A stretch of 64,000 bases of DNA from Wolfiporia cocos (GCA_029448655.1 JACCLO010000006.1:2976001-3040000); one strand, 5' to 3'; positions 22,143 to 36,243 are shown, counted from the stretch's first letter. Program-made: numbers and translations. The notes: a model not told the origin generated them from the sequence alone.

Positions 22143-25100
22143 TCATGACGATGTGGCTTGAGCGAACGCGATAGCAGTGGTCTGCAGTGGACTCGATCAG
22201 CACTATACTCCGCGGTTACCGGTGTGCCAACGTACCTCAGAGTGGCTCAGCGAGATGTGGACTTTTGTGATACCCTTGGCATTGGCGGCGGCCTTCGCTT
22301 CCCCGTGCAGCGCGACAGTCGGCGCACCGGTCTCATCAGGCAGGATCTCGATGTCCTTCATCGCCGCGCTGGCGCCCTTCGATAAGACACCGAGCGACTT
22401 GAATACCGCCTCCTTCCCGACCCAGCGCGCGGCGAAGGACGCGGCTGACGACGGCTGCGTGGAGCAGTACGCAATCTCCGCATCAGTGAAGTTGCGCGCG
22501 ACGAATGTCGGGTTCGAGATCGGGACGGACGAGATCAGCTCTGTGATGAAGAGGCAAATGGCCGACGCATCAGAGCTGTTACAGTACCAAGATATCCGGT
22601 AGATGCGCACCTTGATCGACGCCCACGCCCGTCGTTCCCTCGACGCCTGCCATAATCTGGGAGACAGCCTTGGCGTTTGCACTGTCGATGGCCGGCTGAG
22701 TGGTCAGCTTCGGCTTGTACGCATAGCTTCCCGTCTTCGGGTCGTAGGACGTGCGTGCGAGCGGGTTCAGCAGCACCGCAGGCTCAAGCTCCTTCGAGTA
22801 CGGTGGCGCCTCCTTTACACGCACGAGCGAGCTGTTGATCATCATCTCGCTCATCGCCTTGTAGGCCAGGCGCGAGCGGACAAGATTTTTTGCCTTGTAC
22901 GCCTCGTATGCGGAGGGATCGAGGGCGCCCAGGAGGTAGCGCGGGTGGATGACCAAGCAGGTGCCACCGACTTGACCGAATCCGAACGACGACTACAGCT
23001 ACATCAGCTAAGGTAGAGCATAGATAGCAGATGGGCTCACCATGACACCGGCACGAATACCGTCGGTGTGGATTGACTTTGACGGGAACATGAGGTAAGT
23101 GTATTCCTTGAAGTGCGAATCCACATTGCTGCGCGAAACAGTTAGCTCGAAAATAGACGAACAGCAGAAAACACCTACTCGGCATTCCGGTTACCAGGGA
23201 TAATACCGCTGTCGACGCTCTGTACGAGACCAATAAGTTGCCAGGCAGCCGAACCACCCTTTGAGTGGCCGCAAAGACTCTTCTGAGCCATAGTGGGGAC
23301 AGCATTGCCGACCGAGCGAGAGATATTAGTGAAGATGTCATTCCAGACGTGAGTCTCGTTGTTCTCCTGCAGATTTCGATCACGATTAGCGGCGTATCAA
23401 CAAGATGAACTAGACCACCTCTTACGTTGGCTCCAGTACCAGTGCCGTGAATCGAGAGGACACCAATATCGTCAGCGGTGAGACCCCAAACGGCCAGTGC
23501 ACGACGGAGAGGAGCAACTCTTGGATCTACTCCTTGAAGCATGCCGTAGGTCGCCAGAGCATCCTTCTCTTGATGAGCAGCCTCCTTCTCGATGTCCGCC
23601 ACACGGTTTGCGAGATACTCCTCGTCCACAGTCTCGCCTTGCTCCTTGCGGAAACGGATTTCTTCTTGCAGAAGGCTGCGTTCGTTGTCCAACCACTGGG
23701 AAATCTGAGTGCGACGGAACGTAAGCTGACGAGAGCGGTAGGCAACATCGAGGATCGGGAGAGGATGCTTGGTGTGAACCTCCCGGCCAATGGAGAGGAT
23801 GCCTCGACCCGGAGCAGGGATCGATCGACCAGCCTTGTCCCTATTATACAGGGTTAGAGTCTGGATTATTTAAACATTCTTGAATTGCTTACATGGACGT
23901 TGAGGTGAAGGCGATGATACCGCGGATGGGGCAGCCCAGCTCCAACGCAGTCTTTGCGCTCATGAGAACGTGCACACCGACACCTTGTGCTTCCATGAAC
24001 TGCGCAAGTGAGCATCAGCAAACGTAGGGGAAGACAACGTGAAGCGGGCAACTTACACCACCGCGTGTTGTCGTCGCTGGTCTGGACATTTCAGTGGGTT
24101 CACGGCCCATTGCGAATTCGGTTTCTGAGTTACTGGTTGCCTTCATGTTGGCGAACTCGTATGAACCTTCCTCGCTAAAGTCATCGTAACCTCCGGTGAG
24201 CATTACTTTCGCCTTGCCGGACAGCAGTGTGTCGCAAGCGATCTCGACTGATTGCAGGGCCGTCGCGCTAGGTTATCATAATCAGCGCCGATACTAGCGT
24301 ACGCATCGGTCCGTAACATACCAAGCACCGACGGGGATCTTGACTGGTCCGGACGAAGAGAGCAACAACAAGTTGACCCAACCAGCTGTAGTGTTGATGA
24401 ACCTGTGATATCAATGAGTCGGGAGATCTTGGGTTATTAGGAATGGACGAGGCATACGTCTCCTGCAAGATATCGTTCTGGACATCCTTCTCGTCGCGAC
24501 GGTCCTTGAACATCTTCGACAAACTCTCCATACCTCCCATACCACTGCCGATACTCGTTCCAACTTCTGACGGGTGCATGTGTTGGTAGAGTTCGTAGGG
24601 GTCAGTGATACCGGAAGCGTTGAGCGCGTCTGCCGCGGCGACGAGAGTCCAGAGTGCCGTACGGTCAGTCTGCGAGACAATGTCTGCAGGTACGCCGAAA
24701 CGCCCTGCGTGCCACCCGGTCGGGATCTGACCTGCGACCAAGCGGTTGAACTTGAACGCCTTAGGGACAAGGAGACGTGCGCCCTTCTTGAGCTTGACAT
24801 AATACTGATCGCCCTCTGCGACCCAGATATCGCAATTATCTCCGTGCTCGTACTTGAACTTCTCGGCTTCGGTCTGACTTGCTTCGAACGGCTCCAGGTC
24901 GTGGGACAGCTCAATCTCCTGATTGAAGACCTTCTTCTTCGGGTCGTAGCCACGGAAGAGTTCGGGTTCTGTAGGGCGCGTTAGAGTACAGAGATTACTG
25001 GTAGCGACAAACTCACCAATCAGACGGATACCGGAGTGAGCAAGAATTTCCTTCTCGTAGCGGCCTCGCACATCCTTGTCGTCAACAGGCTCGCCAGTCT

Positions 25101-28100
25101 TCGCATCCACCCAACCGACGTAGAGAGACCCGTCCTTGAGACGACCGTCGAAGTGCTTGATGTGACCGGTCATCCATGCCATTTCAATGCAGCCCTCAAT
25201 TGTAAACTCGCCCCGGGCTTCCATTTCCCAGCGCGTACGGGAGCTGCCCCACGGAGAGACTTCTCCATATCCAGTGGCCACGATCACTTGATCGAGGTCG
25301 AGCAGACCGCGCAGCTTGGCCACATCAGCCAGCGACTCTTGTGATTCGAGAGCAGGGAACTGGAATTTGAAGTTGGCACGCGGGGTGACGTTCACCGTCT
25401 GCAGGACGCGCTCGGCCTCGACGCCGTTGGTTGTCTTGAAGTCGGCTGCGTTATCCCTGGCAATCGCGCGACGGAGCTCACTCTTCTTGTTGAGGTTCGT
25501 CCGAATGCGAGCAGTAATATCGGCAAGATCAGGCAGCCGGTCCATACCGCCATTGAGGTCCGCCCAGATTGGCTCTACCTGTGTAATGCTGAACAGTAGC
25601 GGGTGCATCAGACCGAGCAGGTTGAACGCCATCTCCTTTGCGGAGAATGTGCGCACACCGTGGCTCTCGACCTCGTGAGCAACGATATTGGTGCTGTCCA
25701 TCAAGCCTGTTCCACGTGTCCATCTAAAGCAGAAAGGCTTAGAATACCTTCGTTTCGTCTGAATTGGAGGGGATGCTTACCCAATGACAGCACCAGCAAG
25801 GCACAGGTACTCTCCCCAACTCTCAGATGCCCAGCGGTTGAAGAGTGTTTCCAGACCAATCTTGGACTCTGAATACAACCCGTCGTTGCCGAATAAACCA
25901 TGGTTTGGCGAAAGAGGGAGGATGACTTGCGTCGGCCGCGTCAGGATGTGGCGTGAGGCCTTCTTGACCTTGACAGCACCTAGCAAGCGGAGCAGGTTCA
26001 CCAACATGATACGGTGCGCTAGTTCTGACTTGTCATCTAGCCCATCAATTTCGCGACCATTCTCGGGCACTGCAGCAAATGGTAGGATGTAGTCCAGATC
26101 AAGCCCAAGGGTGGAGTAGATGTAGTCGACCAACGCCTCGACATCTTGTTTCGAACCCTGGTTGAAGGGGACAACGGTCAGTGCAGACCCCTTGCTACCG
26201 AACTTCTGGAAGACGTCCTGGTAGTACTCGACCGTAGAGCGGCTGTAACGGGACGTGGTGATCACGACATGAGCACCTCCAGACAGGAGGCCTTTCAGGA
26301 CCTCTACGCCGATAGAGCCCTTTCCGACACCAGTGAGGAGAGCGTTCTTGTCCTTGAAGGTTGTGCCAGAAGTCGCGATCTCGTGCAAGATGTCGAGATA
26401 CACTCCGGTGAGATTGCTGCTGTACTCCCACGTTGTGCCGACTTTGCGCTTGAGATGCAGCAAGGGTACTTTGTCAGCGGTAACCGACGTAACGCCAGTA
26501 ATCTGGGGACGAAGGAACTGTGAAGAGGAACGGCGAGCGCGTGGGGTTCCCGGGCGACTACGAGACTCGGGTCGTTTACGGAGAGAACGAACGACACCTT
26601 CGTACAGAGCTTTGATGCGGTTCTTCTGATCCTCGCTGATCTCCGGTTGTGACTTCACCACGTTCCACAACTTGAGTACGTCGTCTTGGATCTTCTGAAT
26701 ATTAGTTGGGGCAGCAATCGTGTCGCCGCTCGCCATCTCTTCGACGTAAGCCTCCAGCTTGCGTACATTCTCGCGAACGACCTCGGAGTAGACGATGTCG
26801 CCCTTCGCAGTGACTTCTGTGTGCGGCGCCGTTGGGAACGTGACTATCACAATCCGTGTGAGAGCGATTCTTGAATAAGAGTACCCACAACTTACCGTCT
26901 TTGTAGAGAGGAGGTTCGCTGACGACCTCACGACAGTTATCAATGAGCTGCTGTCCGAATTGTTTCGCGAGTTTGTAAGTCTCGCTGCGGTTGGGGTCAC
27001 ATTGGTCGATGTAGTATTGCATGTACGTAACGAGCTCCGGATCGGCACGGTTCATGATGGCGATGCATCGAGCGGTGATCTCTCGATCGATGGTGGTCAA
27101 CCGACCAAAGATGATGTCATAGAACATGAGGAGAGCATCCTGCCTGACCCAGTTCCAAGAAGAGTCGAAGTGACGGGCCTTGAGTGCGTCGAAGACCGGC
27201 TGAATTCCATCGATGTACGTGTCCCCATGTTCACGCGAAATGGCGTCCAACTTCGCTTGCAGCGCGGCAACATTGGTCTTCTCTGCCTCGTACTTGTGCT
27301 CTCCCGCACGAGAGTCGCGCTTGAGGTATCGCATGTAAAGCTCCACTTGCTGGGACGCGAACCACTCCTGCTCGGCCTGGAACTTCAGGAACTCCTCGCT
27401 GTTGATGGTGGGCCCGCCAGCGGCGGCGGCACCACCAGCTCCGGCACCACCAGACGATAGGGATATGCCGGCGCGCTGGGCGTACGCTGCGACCAGAGTG
27501 TCGAGCCATGCTTTAGCCTCGGCTTCCGAACCGAGTCGCTTAGCAGGCTCCATGGTCGTACCCAGAAGGAGGATTCCATCGGCGCGCAAGGGCCCGATGC
27601 CCCATGACTTCGACAGGTATGCCTTGATGGCGGTCATATTGAAACCACCGGGCATCTTGCTTCCGACTAGACGACCAACCAGTCCCGACGTGTACTTGCC
27701 AAGACTGCCGGAGAAGCCAACGCTGAGAGCGGAACCGAGCTCCTCAAGAGGGAGTTCTTCGCCCTTCTCTGGGGCAGAAGAGAACTCGAGCTGCAAGTCG
27801 CCCAGAATTTCATTTTGGAGGGTCGACTTTCCACCGGAAAGGTCCTTGAGTGATTTCGAAAGCGGCACTTCCTCAACCTTCTTCTTCAGCTTCTGTGCAA
27901 TGATGACGCTCAAAACCTCGATTGCCTTCAATGGGACATCCTCAATGCTTGCTGCTGCTGCTGTTGGAGCGGGAGCAGCTGCAACGGCAACAGGAGCAGC
28001 CGCGGGAGTAGGGGTTGACGCAGCTTCAGGCGCAGGAGCAGCAGGCTCGGAGCCCTCAGCCTCGTCCTCGAATTGGTAGTATACCTCCTTGACATTCTTG

Positions 28101-31100
28101 GCATGGCACAGAATCTCGCGTATGTGGCTGACAGAATCGTCCTGCGCCTCGTATTTCGCCTTGAGCGTTCGAGTAGCCATACCAGTGAGAGTCGGCGAGG
28201 GACCGATTTCGATGAAGCGTTCGAAGTCATAACGAATGAACAGGATATCCTGTGTCTCGATCCAGCGTACGGGCGAAGCGAATTGGTACGCCAACAGCTC
28301 GACCAGCGTCACGTAAGCGAGCTTCTGTCGCTGCTCTGGCGCACCCCAGTTTTCCTGATCCCACTTGCGGAGCACCTTGTCGAGCCTCGCGGATAACGTA
28401 CGATCGTAGATGAGCTGCACATACTCTTTGGAGACCTCGAAGGGCTTCGCTATCAAGTTGGGCACGTATTTGCCAATGAGCGTGTCGGGGTTTAAATGAG
28501 CCGCGTTGATCTTCTTCGAAAGGTCTGAACATATTGTTAGCGGACCTCAATTGATAGCGGGAAATGAACAATTACGCACAGGCTCGGAATGGCATGACAC
28601 CGGCCCACAGGTAGCGCGAATGGAAGGGAACATCGATTCCTGGAAGGGGGATAGTAGCGAAGCCACGCTCCAGCTTGATGTGTCCCTCGGCCTGTTGTTG
28701 TTCTTTCGCCTTGGTAAAGCATGAGTCGATGATCTCGCGCAGCATCTCCTTCACTTGGTCTAGCGTGAATTTCTCCGTCAACTGCGGATTGCTTTTAGCT
28801 GAGTTGAAGAACAACTACCGCAGTACCCTCACCTTGGCGATGTCGATCTTCTGGACTTTCAGGTAGTTGAGAACGTTAGTCATTGTCTGGAGCGCGACCA
28901 GTTCACCGGCGCAGACGTATTGTTGCCCCTACCGCAGCGTTAATGAGGTTCAACTAGACATGTTCAGCAATCAGCTTACCTCGACGTTGAAGTTCACAAT
29001 TTCAAGGAGGCACCCAGTACGAGCCGCGATGTCGTCGACGACTTCGCGCAGAGCGGCGTCGGTGAAGGTCTTCGAGATTCTGCTCGGGTTGACCGCGCAC
29101 ATGGCGTAGTTCGAGCGATTCTGCGAGTCGCGCTCGACTGCACGCTGCATGGTAATGCCACGGTAGAACACGATATCGACGAGAGAGGAAATAGGGAGGA
29201 CGCCTGCGATCGATGCGAGAGCGGAGTATTCACCGAGCGAGTGGCCCGCGAAGGGTGCGCCGTTCTGTACAAGGCCCTTGGAGCGCATGTCTTCAAAGGC
29301 GGCCCGTTCGGTGACCACGAGGGCGATTTGAGCGAATTGTGTAGCGTAGAGCAAGCCAGACGGGTGGCTGAATGTGTAGCGTTGCGTGCGCACGTTAATG
29401 TCCCCGAATAGAGGAAGGGTTTTGACGTTTCCGTCCTTGTCCATGGTGTCGTATGTCATGTCCATGTAGCGTTGACGAATGGCCTGTCCCTTGATACCAC
29501 CAAAGTGAATGGTCTTCTCCTTGGGGTTGTCCTTGACAATCTCGACGATCGAGAAGCCATAGACGGCTGTGAGGTGGGCATCGGCGACGTCCCAAACGGA
29601 ACGAGCGGCAGGCGAGTTGTTGTACAGATCCATACCCATGCCAGGTTCCTGAGAGCCTTGGCCGGTGAAGACGTAGACGGTCTTAGGCTGAGCGACCTCA
29701 GCAGTTCCCTCAAGCACTTTCTCGCCGTTAGCGTTGGTCGTCTCAACCTTGACAACCATATTTCCGTCTCGCATGGCGACGTGCTTCACCGTCACCTTGA
29801 GTTCATCTTGGGGAAGGACCATGCCGACAAACGTGACGTCGTAGCTGATGACAAGATTCCACAGTCAGCCTTGCTCACATTCTCACAAAGCATTGCACTT
29901 ACGCAACGACCCGCTCGGGCCTGCCTTGCGCAACAACGGTCTCGACGTAACGTCTCGTCGCAGCGCTCGACCACATACCGTGTGTGATGGTTCCGGGAAG
30001 CGCAGCATAATCAGAGAAGTACGGGTTGATGTGGATGGGGTTGAAGTCGCCGGAGACCTTTGAGTACGGCTCATTGGTAGCTGGAGATGCGAAGAGTGTA
30101 GTGCTAGATTTGGACAGAGTGTAGCCGTCGTTCGAGAGGGAGCTCGGAAGGCCCTGAGGTTGACCGTGGCGCTGCAGGTACGCGAGGACCGGGTTGCCCC
30201 TGCTGTCGTCCTGCAGGAAATCGACGGAGCCAACCTTCACGAGACGCTTGATCTGGTCTCGGACGAAGATGTCGCCAGAGACGGACACCGACTTGAAGCA
30301 CGTCTTGTTGCGATAGGTGACCTCGGACCTGATGCGGAAGATCAAGCCTGTTCCCGCTTGGAGGGGCTTCGTGTCGTCGTCCCACTCAAACCACTCCTTA
30401 GACTGCAGCACGCCGACGTCGGCCTCGGTAGCGAGCTCGACGAGGTAGTCAGGCTCTTCGAGCAACTCGAAGGTATTCTCGAAGTCTGTGTAGCGGCCGC
30501 GGTAGAGGAACGAGGAAACGACCTCGATGACCGGCTGGCCATCGCGCATCACGAAGCCCTTGACCTTGACGGTCTTGCCGGCATCGCTGTTGGTGACCGA
30601 GACGATCCGCGCCTCAGCCTTGCAAACATCGCCAGCCTGCAGAGGGCTCGTGCCATCGACAATGCGGAAACCGTTCGAGAGGTGGACAAGCTTCAAGAGA
30701 TCGCCATCAATAGAGGACGGGAAGATAGCTTTCATGATTGCCTAATAATGCTGTAAGTCGAAATCCGCGCATACATTTCAATTGTGTCATACCTGCCACC
30801 CGGTGACGATCGCAAAGTCCATGGGAGCTTGTGCGCGGTCAGTCCTGACAGACTTGAACGCCTCGCCGTCGTTGCCAACGACAGCACAGAAGGTCTCCAC
30901 GTCGTTCGCGTTGATAGTGACCTCCGGACCTGTGAACGTCTCTCGTACATTGATGTCAGGGAGAACCTCTTTGTCGCCGAACCACAGACGCCAGTAGAAC
31001 TCTTTGATGCGCTTGTTGCGGCCGTCGGCAATTTCATGAATAGGGGCGTAGCCCATGGTCGGACGGTACTGGAATTTAAGATGAAGAGGTACTGCAACAT

Positions 31101-34100
31101 CCCGGCGATCCTCGAACAGGGTGACGTTGATTGTCTGTGAGTCTTGCTCGTACTGCACCTCGACGGCCTTGAAGGAGGGCTTGTGGACCCCGTACGAACG
31201 GGCAGCGCCGTATACAGACAACGACGTAGGGACCTCGCCGTTCAACGTGACGAGAGCCTTCTGTCCACGGCGCGGAGTGAAGAGGCGACGAACGGGGTTG
31301 TCAATGTACGCAGAGCCCTGGACGATCGTAGTGGAGGTGAGAAGCGCTCTGAGCCAGTCCTGCCGAGGACCAGCCAGGGTCTCCAGCCAGATGGAGGTCT
31401 CTGGTACGGTGGCACCGACAGTGTACGACACCTCCCCCTCCGAGATCGTCTGTTGGATACCGAGAGAAGCGACAACCTGCTTGCCAAGCGGGTACGGCTG
31501 CGCGCTGAGGTAGCCGATAGTCGGGATCTTGCTGAGGTCGCCGTTGTACAAGCGGTCCGCGAGCTTCTGAATAAGGAGTGAGGTGATGTTGTCGAGCATG
31601 TCCTTGATGGGCTCGTCCTTGACCGTGCAGTGCTTGACGGCGACCGGGCCCTGGAGGATGCAGACACGCTGAGGGTCTTGGTCAAATACGGCTTCGATGT
31701 CCTCTGCGGCCCAGAGCGAGTCCTGAGGAGCAAATCAGCAATAGTGTGCCGTCCAAGAAGGATCTCACATACCTTCTTGAACCAGACCTCGAAGTTAGCG
31801 TCGAGAATGGGGATGAATGGCACCGGCTTCTGGCCGGGTCGTTGTGAGATGGCGAGGAAGTATGCCTTGTCCTCGGATGCGAGGAGCTGTTCAGTTGCGA
31901 GAGGATATGTACTGAAGAATGATTGGACGAATTCCTGTGGCCTGTCGAGGGAGGAGTACGACTGGAGGATGGACGCCTTCGGGCCGCCGCCGTTGACACC
32001 AGCAAAGCGCTCCTCAACGCGGCGCAGCCAGTCGCCGGTGAGGTTCCGGAGCGACAAGTCGACCCAGCGCTCCTCATGGGCGACGTACATCAGGCGAACC
32101 ATGCGGAGGACGACCTCCTCGTACGTCATGTCCGCGATGTCCTCCACAACCGCGCCGTCCTTCTTCCACCCGAACCACGGTTTCGCAAAGTCGCGGTTGA
32201 GCTTCGCGATGACCTCCGCGCGCCGCTCGCCGAGCCACGCCACGCGCTTGTCCTTCGGGAGCTTGAACACGCTGTCGTCGAACTCCTTCCAGAGCTTCAC
32301 CGCGCGCGTCGCGACCTTGTGGATCGGCTCGCCGAGCTCCGACTTGACGGTGAGGATGCCGCCCGTCTCCTTCGCGTAGGTGCCCTCCCACTGCACGTCG
32401 TCGACACCCTTCGCGGCGACGATGAGGTCCTTCACGGACGAGCTCGTGTGCGCCTCCTTCGCGACCATGACACGGCTGGCGAACAGGAACCCGTCGAACG
32501 GCATCGGCTGCATGCCGTACGCCTCCGACCAGTCACCAGTCAGGTACGGCCAGATGTCGTCCGCGCCACCGAAGCCGGAGCCCGCAACGAGCGAGATGTT
32601 GCTCTGCTGCCGGATCGCACTGTACGTGGCGAGGATCGGCTGGTGGAAGTCCTCGCACGAGTGGTGACCGCCCGCGCGGCCACCCGTCCACTGCATGATG
32701 ATGGGGAAGTCGGGATTCGCAGCGGCGATGTTGACGACCTGGCGGATACCGTCGACCGAGCCGGGCTTGAACGAGACGTGGCGGATGCCCGCGGCCTTGA
32801 GCCCACCGATGATCTCAGCGGCCTTCTCCGTGCTGGGGATTCCAGCGGCAACGCAGAAGCCCTCGATGGGGAGGCCTTCGCGACGCATCTCCTGCCAGAG
32901 AGGGAACTGGAAGCCGAACTGGCGGGGGTTGATGTAGAGCGAGTTGAGCGTCAAGCCGACACCCGCAGGAATCTTGCTCTGGATCTCGGCGACCTTCGCG
33001 CGCAGGGCGTTGGCGTTGTAGTGTCCACCGCCCGCGAGCTCGACGTGGTACCCGGCCGAGAGCACCGCGCTCACGAAGCCGGCCTTGACGGTGGTGGGCG
33101 TCATGCCCGCGACCATGATCGGCGGCTTGCCGAGCAGGCGAGAGAAGGGCGTGTCGAGATGGACCTTGCCGTCGCTGAGATCAAATTAGTGGGGGTAGTC
33201 AAATTCACTGGCGATGACACCCACCTCGTCTTCACGAGCCTGGGCGTGAACTTCTTGCTCCACCACACCTCGCGCTTCACCTTCTGTGCGTCGAACAGCT
33301 CGACGACGCCCTTTGCCTTGTCGCCCGCCACTATGACGCGTACACCGCGCCCGTCGAAATTGCGTGCCGTGAGAGGGCCAATGCCGCTCAGACCACCCGG
33401 ACCGAAGTCGACGGCGTGGGTTGCGGTCTCGGGGAAGCTGGTTGCCTTCGCCCAGTGAGTGGGGAGGGTGAAAATCTGCTCGCATAGCGCGCACGTCAAC
33501 GATGTGTCGAGGGTGCGCAGATCCGATCCTATTTGACGTCAATACGCGACTCAGCAAGCGAAGCAACACGCGAAACGTACCGTTATCTGTGTGGTACACC
33601 GGGATAGCCAAGTCCTCCTTGGTCCACAGCTCCTTACCTTCCAAATCTTCCGCGAACATCTGTTCCGTCACACCCTTCAGATACTCGCTGTGGTACGGCA
33701 CACCGACGACCAGGAACCGCACAGAGAAGACGGGCTTCCGCTGCGAGAATGGTGTCTTGCTCTGGTCGAGCCCGCTTGGCGCGCGTACTTTCCTGAGGCT
33801 CGTCACGAGCCCGTACAGAGCGCGCGCAGGGCCAGTCACGACGAACGCCTTCGGGCCGTTGTGCAGCGACACCTGCAGCTGGGAGTTCGCGGGGAGGTGC
33901 GCGTTCGTCTTCTGGATGTGTCCCTCGAGGTCCTTGAGCGCGAGGCCCGTGACCGACAGCATCGGGCTCGGCGCGCCCTCGCCGCCCTCAATCGCGTCTT
34001 GGACGATACTCGGCTCGAGCGCAAGCACGGGGAAGGCGCGTTGGCCGCGTTGGCCGCACCAGAAGAGCCACTTGATCGCGCGCTGCGAGTGCTCGAAGAA

Positions 34101-35010
34101 CGATTCGAGCGTCGTCGCGGCGGCGATGACTACCGCGGAGATGAGGCCCTGTGAGTGCCCCGTCGCGCCGTCGAGGCGGGCGCGCATCTCGCCGGGGGTG
34201 AGCCGTGCAGCGCGGCAGACAACGAGGTATTGCGTGAGCTGGGTGAGCCCGATGATCGGGAATGAGACGGGAATCGAGGCGAGGTAGGCGGTGGGCGGCC
34301 GCTCCTTCGCGCCAGACAGCCAAGAAATGACATCGAGGCCGTGCGCGTAGTATGTGTTAGACTGGGATGCCTCCGCAAGCGGCAGGAGGACTTGCTGAGT
34401 TACTGTAGTGATGAACGACGCGACGTATGGTTTGTACGTGTCGTATAGGTTCTGAAGCTCGTCAAAGTAGACTTCATTCGTGCCTTGACCGCCAAAAATC
34501 GCGTAAATCGACGCGTCTTTCGCGGCGAAAAGCGCTGGGGAAGGGGCATGGGGGATGTTGGCAACGTCGCGCGCCTCAAGTGCGGCTACGGCCTGGAAGT
34601 AGTTCGCGAGTACGGTCTTGCGCACATCGGTGTCAAACGCGGCAGCGACGTTGTGCACGTCTTGCTGTGAGAGGTACGAGGAGGTGAATTGCTCTAGCGT
34701 TTTGTATAGGACAGCTGTACGGTACGCGTCCGCGTCTAGATTGTGGGCGACGAAGCCAAGGAAACGGGCGAAAAGCTCTATGGTCGCCTGCTTCTCGTCG
34801 TCGGGCTGCGTGGTGGTATCTGTGGTATTGGCATGGGTAAACTCGTCGCGGAGGACTTCTGCCGCAGTCCATTCGTTGCAATCCGCTGAGACGGGGATGG
34901 AGACCTGCAGAGGAGGTTGGGAGGAGTTGACGGTGGGGCACAAATGTACGCACCCTAATTGGCCCCGACTGGATGAGGAGAGGGCGCATTGCGCTCGTGG
35001 AGGAGGGCAT
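22143..35010 (-). CDS. Single-chain type I fatty acid synthase (fused beta + alpha)
   Basis: One gene of about 23 exons and roughly 3,880 residues. The start 35010 (MPSSTSAM) splices at 34954/34904 to [12 protein letters not shown]. Domains in order: acetyltransferase with GHSQG near 34155; FMN enoyl reductase beginning MVAGMTPTT near 33110; dehydratase with GDFNPIH near 30045; malonyl/palmitoyl transferase with [11 protein letters not shown] near 29230; the beta-to-alpha joint near 28320, where VLRKWD runs on in one open frame to [15 protein letters not shown]; an Ala/Pro linker; one acyl carrier domain with [15 protein letters not shown] near 27820; ketoreductase with GVGKGSIG near 26320; ketosynthase with [19 protein letters not shown] and CGHSKGGSA; and a C-terminal phosphopantetheinyl transferase ending FAQATSS. 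It makes C16/C18 acyl-CoA in the cytosol. The ketosynthase active-site Cys codon is split (TG|C) by the intron 24321-24268. In two-gene fungi these are FAS1 and FAS2. Confidence 0.97.
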
Positions 35011-35090
35011 CGTCGTGAATGTCCCCAGTGACGAAGACAGGGCCGGCGACGATGTCGAGAACGGTGCAGGCGCGGTACCCGCGCTCGAGA

Positions 35091-35099
35091 ATTTTATAT
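35091..35099 (-). promoter_or_regulatory. TATA box of the FAS gene
   Basis: The minus strand reads ATATAAAAT here, about 80 bases upstream of the FAS ATG at 35010. This is a good position for a TATA element in a highly expressed fungal gene. Confidence 0.5.
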
Positions 35100-36068
35100 G
35101 CAGCCAACGATCGAGGCACAATTCCTGGGGGGTCTCCCCAAAGAAACTCCTGCCCGGCGCCTATGATCCCCGCACCCGATTAGGCAGTCACGCAACCGCC
35201 GTCGCAGCTTGCGCCGTCGGCCTTTTCCCTTGATATGTCGCTACAACAGTTGGGGGTTCTGCTCTCTGCGCTACACATCGCCGTGTTCACTCCGAGTCTC
35301 TGGGGCGCATACATTCGGCCATGTTGGCATGTAGCCGGGCACAGCCCGAGGTTTAGCTAATATATGCGTGCAGACATTCATGCAGAACCGCTGCAGCGCA
35401 GTAAACAGGTGCGTACATGAGCATTCTCAATCCTCATGTCAGGTGCGTGGTACACTTCTTTTCCAGGCGGTGGTAACTATCGCCTGCCGTTGCATCGCAT
35501 CGCACCATTGCGTTGGACGATTGCACCCAGATGAAACTGACATCATTCGTCCGAATTCTTTCCCGCCACCACATTTGGTCACATCACAAACTCATCCCAT
35601 TTTCACTTTCCACACGTTCGCATTCGTGCCTGCGTGCGGCAGCCCATTTACGCGATTGGCCACTGACCAATTATTGCAATTATTGAACGATCGAGTACCC
35701 CAACTCAACCGGTGGCTGTGCAGCCTGGTCCAGGACAGGCCGCGACGCAACAGTACGTCTCAGCTTCGTGATTTGTGATGTGTTCCACGTGCACGACAGC
35801 TGCAGGCTACAACCAGGACGATTGTCTATTCTTTCCAGCTTCGAACAACTTCACGAATGTCTGCACATCTCGTGGATAGAGTTCAATGCAGGTGTTGAAA
35901 CCAGTCAATGTCGTCTTGTGCTACCGTATGAACGTCTGTAGACCTCCCACATCTATACGACGCGAGCGCACCGCTGTCATCTCCAAGCGACATGTAGTGC
36001 GCTCTGCGCACAGTTATATGTGTGCGTAGGACTCGCGGCGACGCTCGTACCACTCTCCTTGCGCACTG

Positions 36069-36140
36069 TGGGGTTCGCCCCATGTTATTCAGCCGTGTAA
36101 GAGGCGGTGACAGACGTCTGCCCTTTGGGGCGAACCCCCA
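36069..36140. repeat. GC-rich inverted repeat (hairpin)
   Basis: TGGGGTTCGCCCCA at 36069-36082 is complementary to TGGGGCGAACCCCCA at 36126-36140, apart from one extra C. The loop is 43 bases. The left arm is itself nearly self-complementary. Confidence 0.75.
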
Positions 36141-36243
36141 TTATGTATTCGCTGGAGCAAGCATCGAGTCCTGAATATCAATTCGGCTCTAGTCGGATTT
36201 ATTACATCGGAACGAAGACATTATGGTCTCAGGTATGTGTCCT

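Larger units (their letters stand above)
35011..36243. other. Intergenic, FAS promoter to DUF6533 array
   Basis: No gene is supported. It holds the FAS TATA box and a strong hairpin at 36069-36140. Open frames such as the plus-strand one at 35370-35778 have no family match that I recognise. Confidence 0.45.

Noticed and set aside
31923..33458. 511-codon plus-strand frame opposite FAS
   Set aside because: Antisense shadow of the enoyl reductase coding sequence; Arg/Asp/Val-rich composition is the mirror of its codons.
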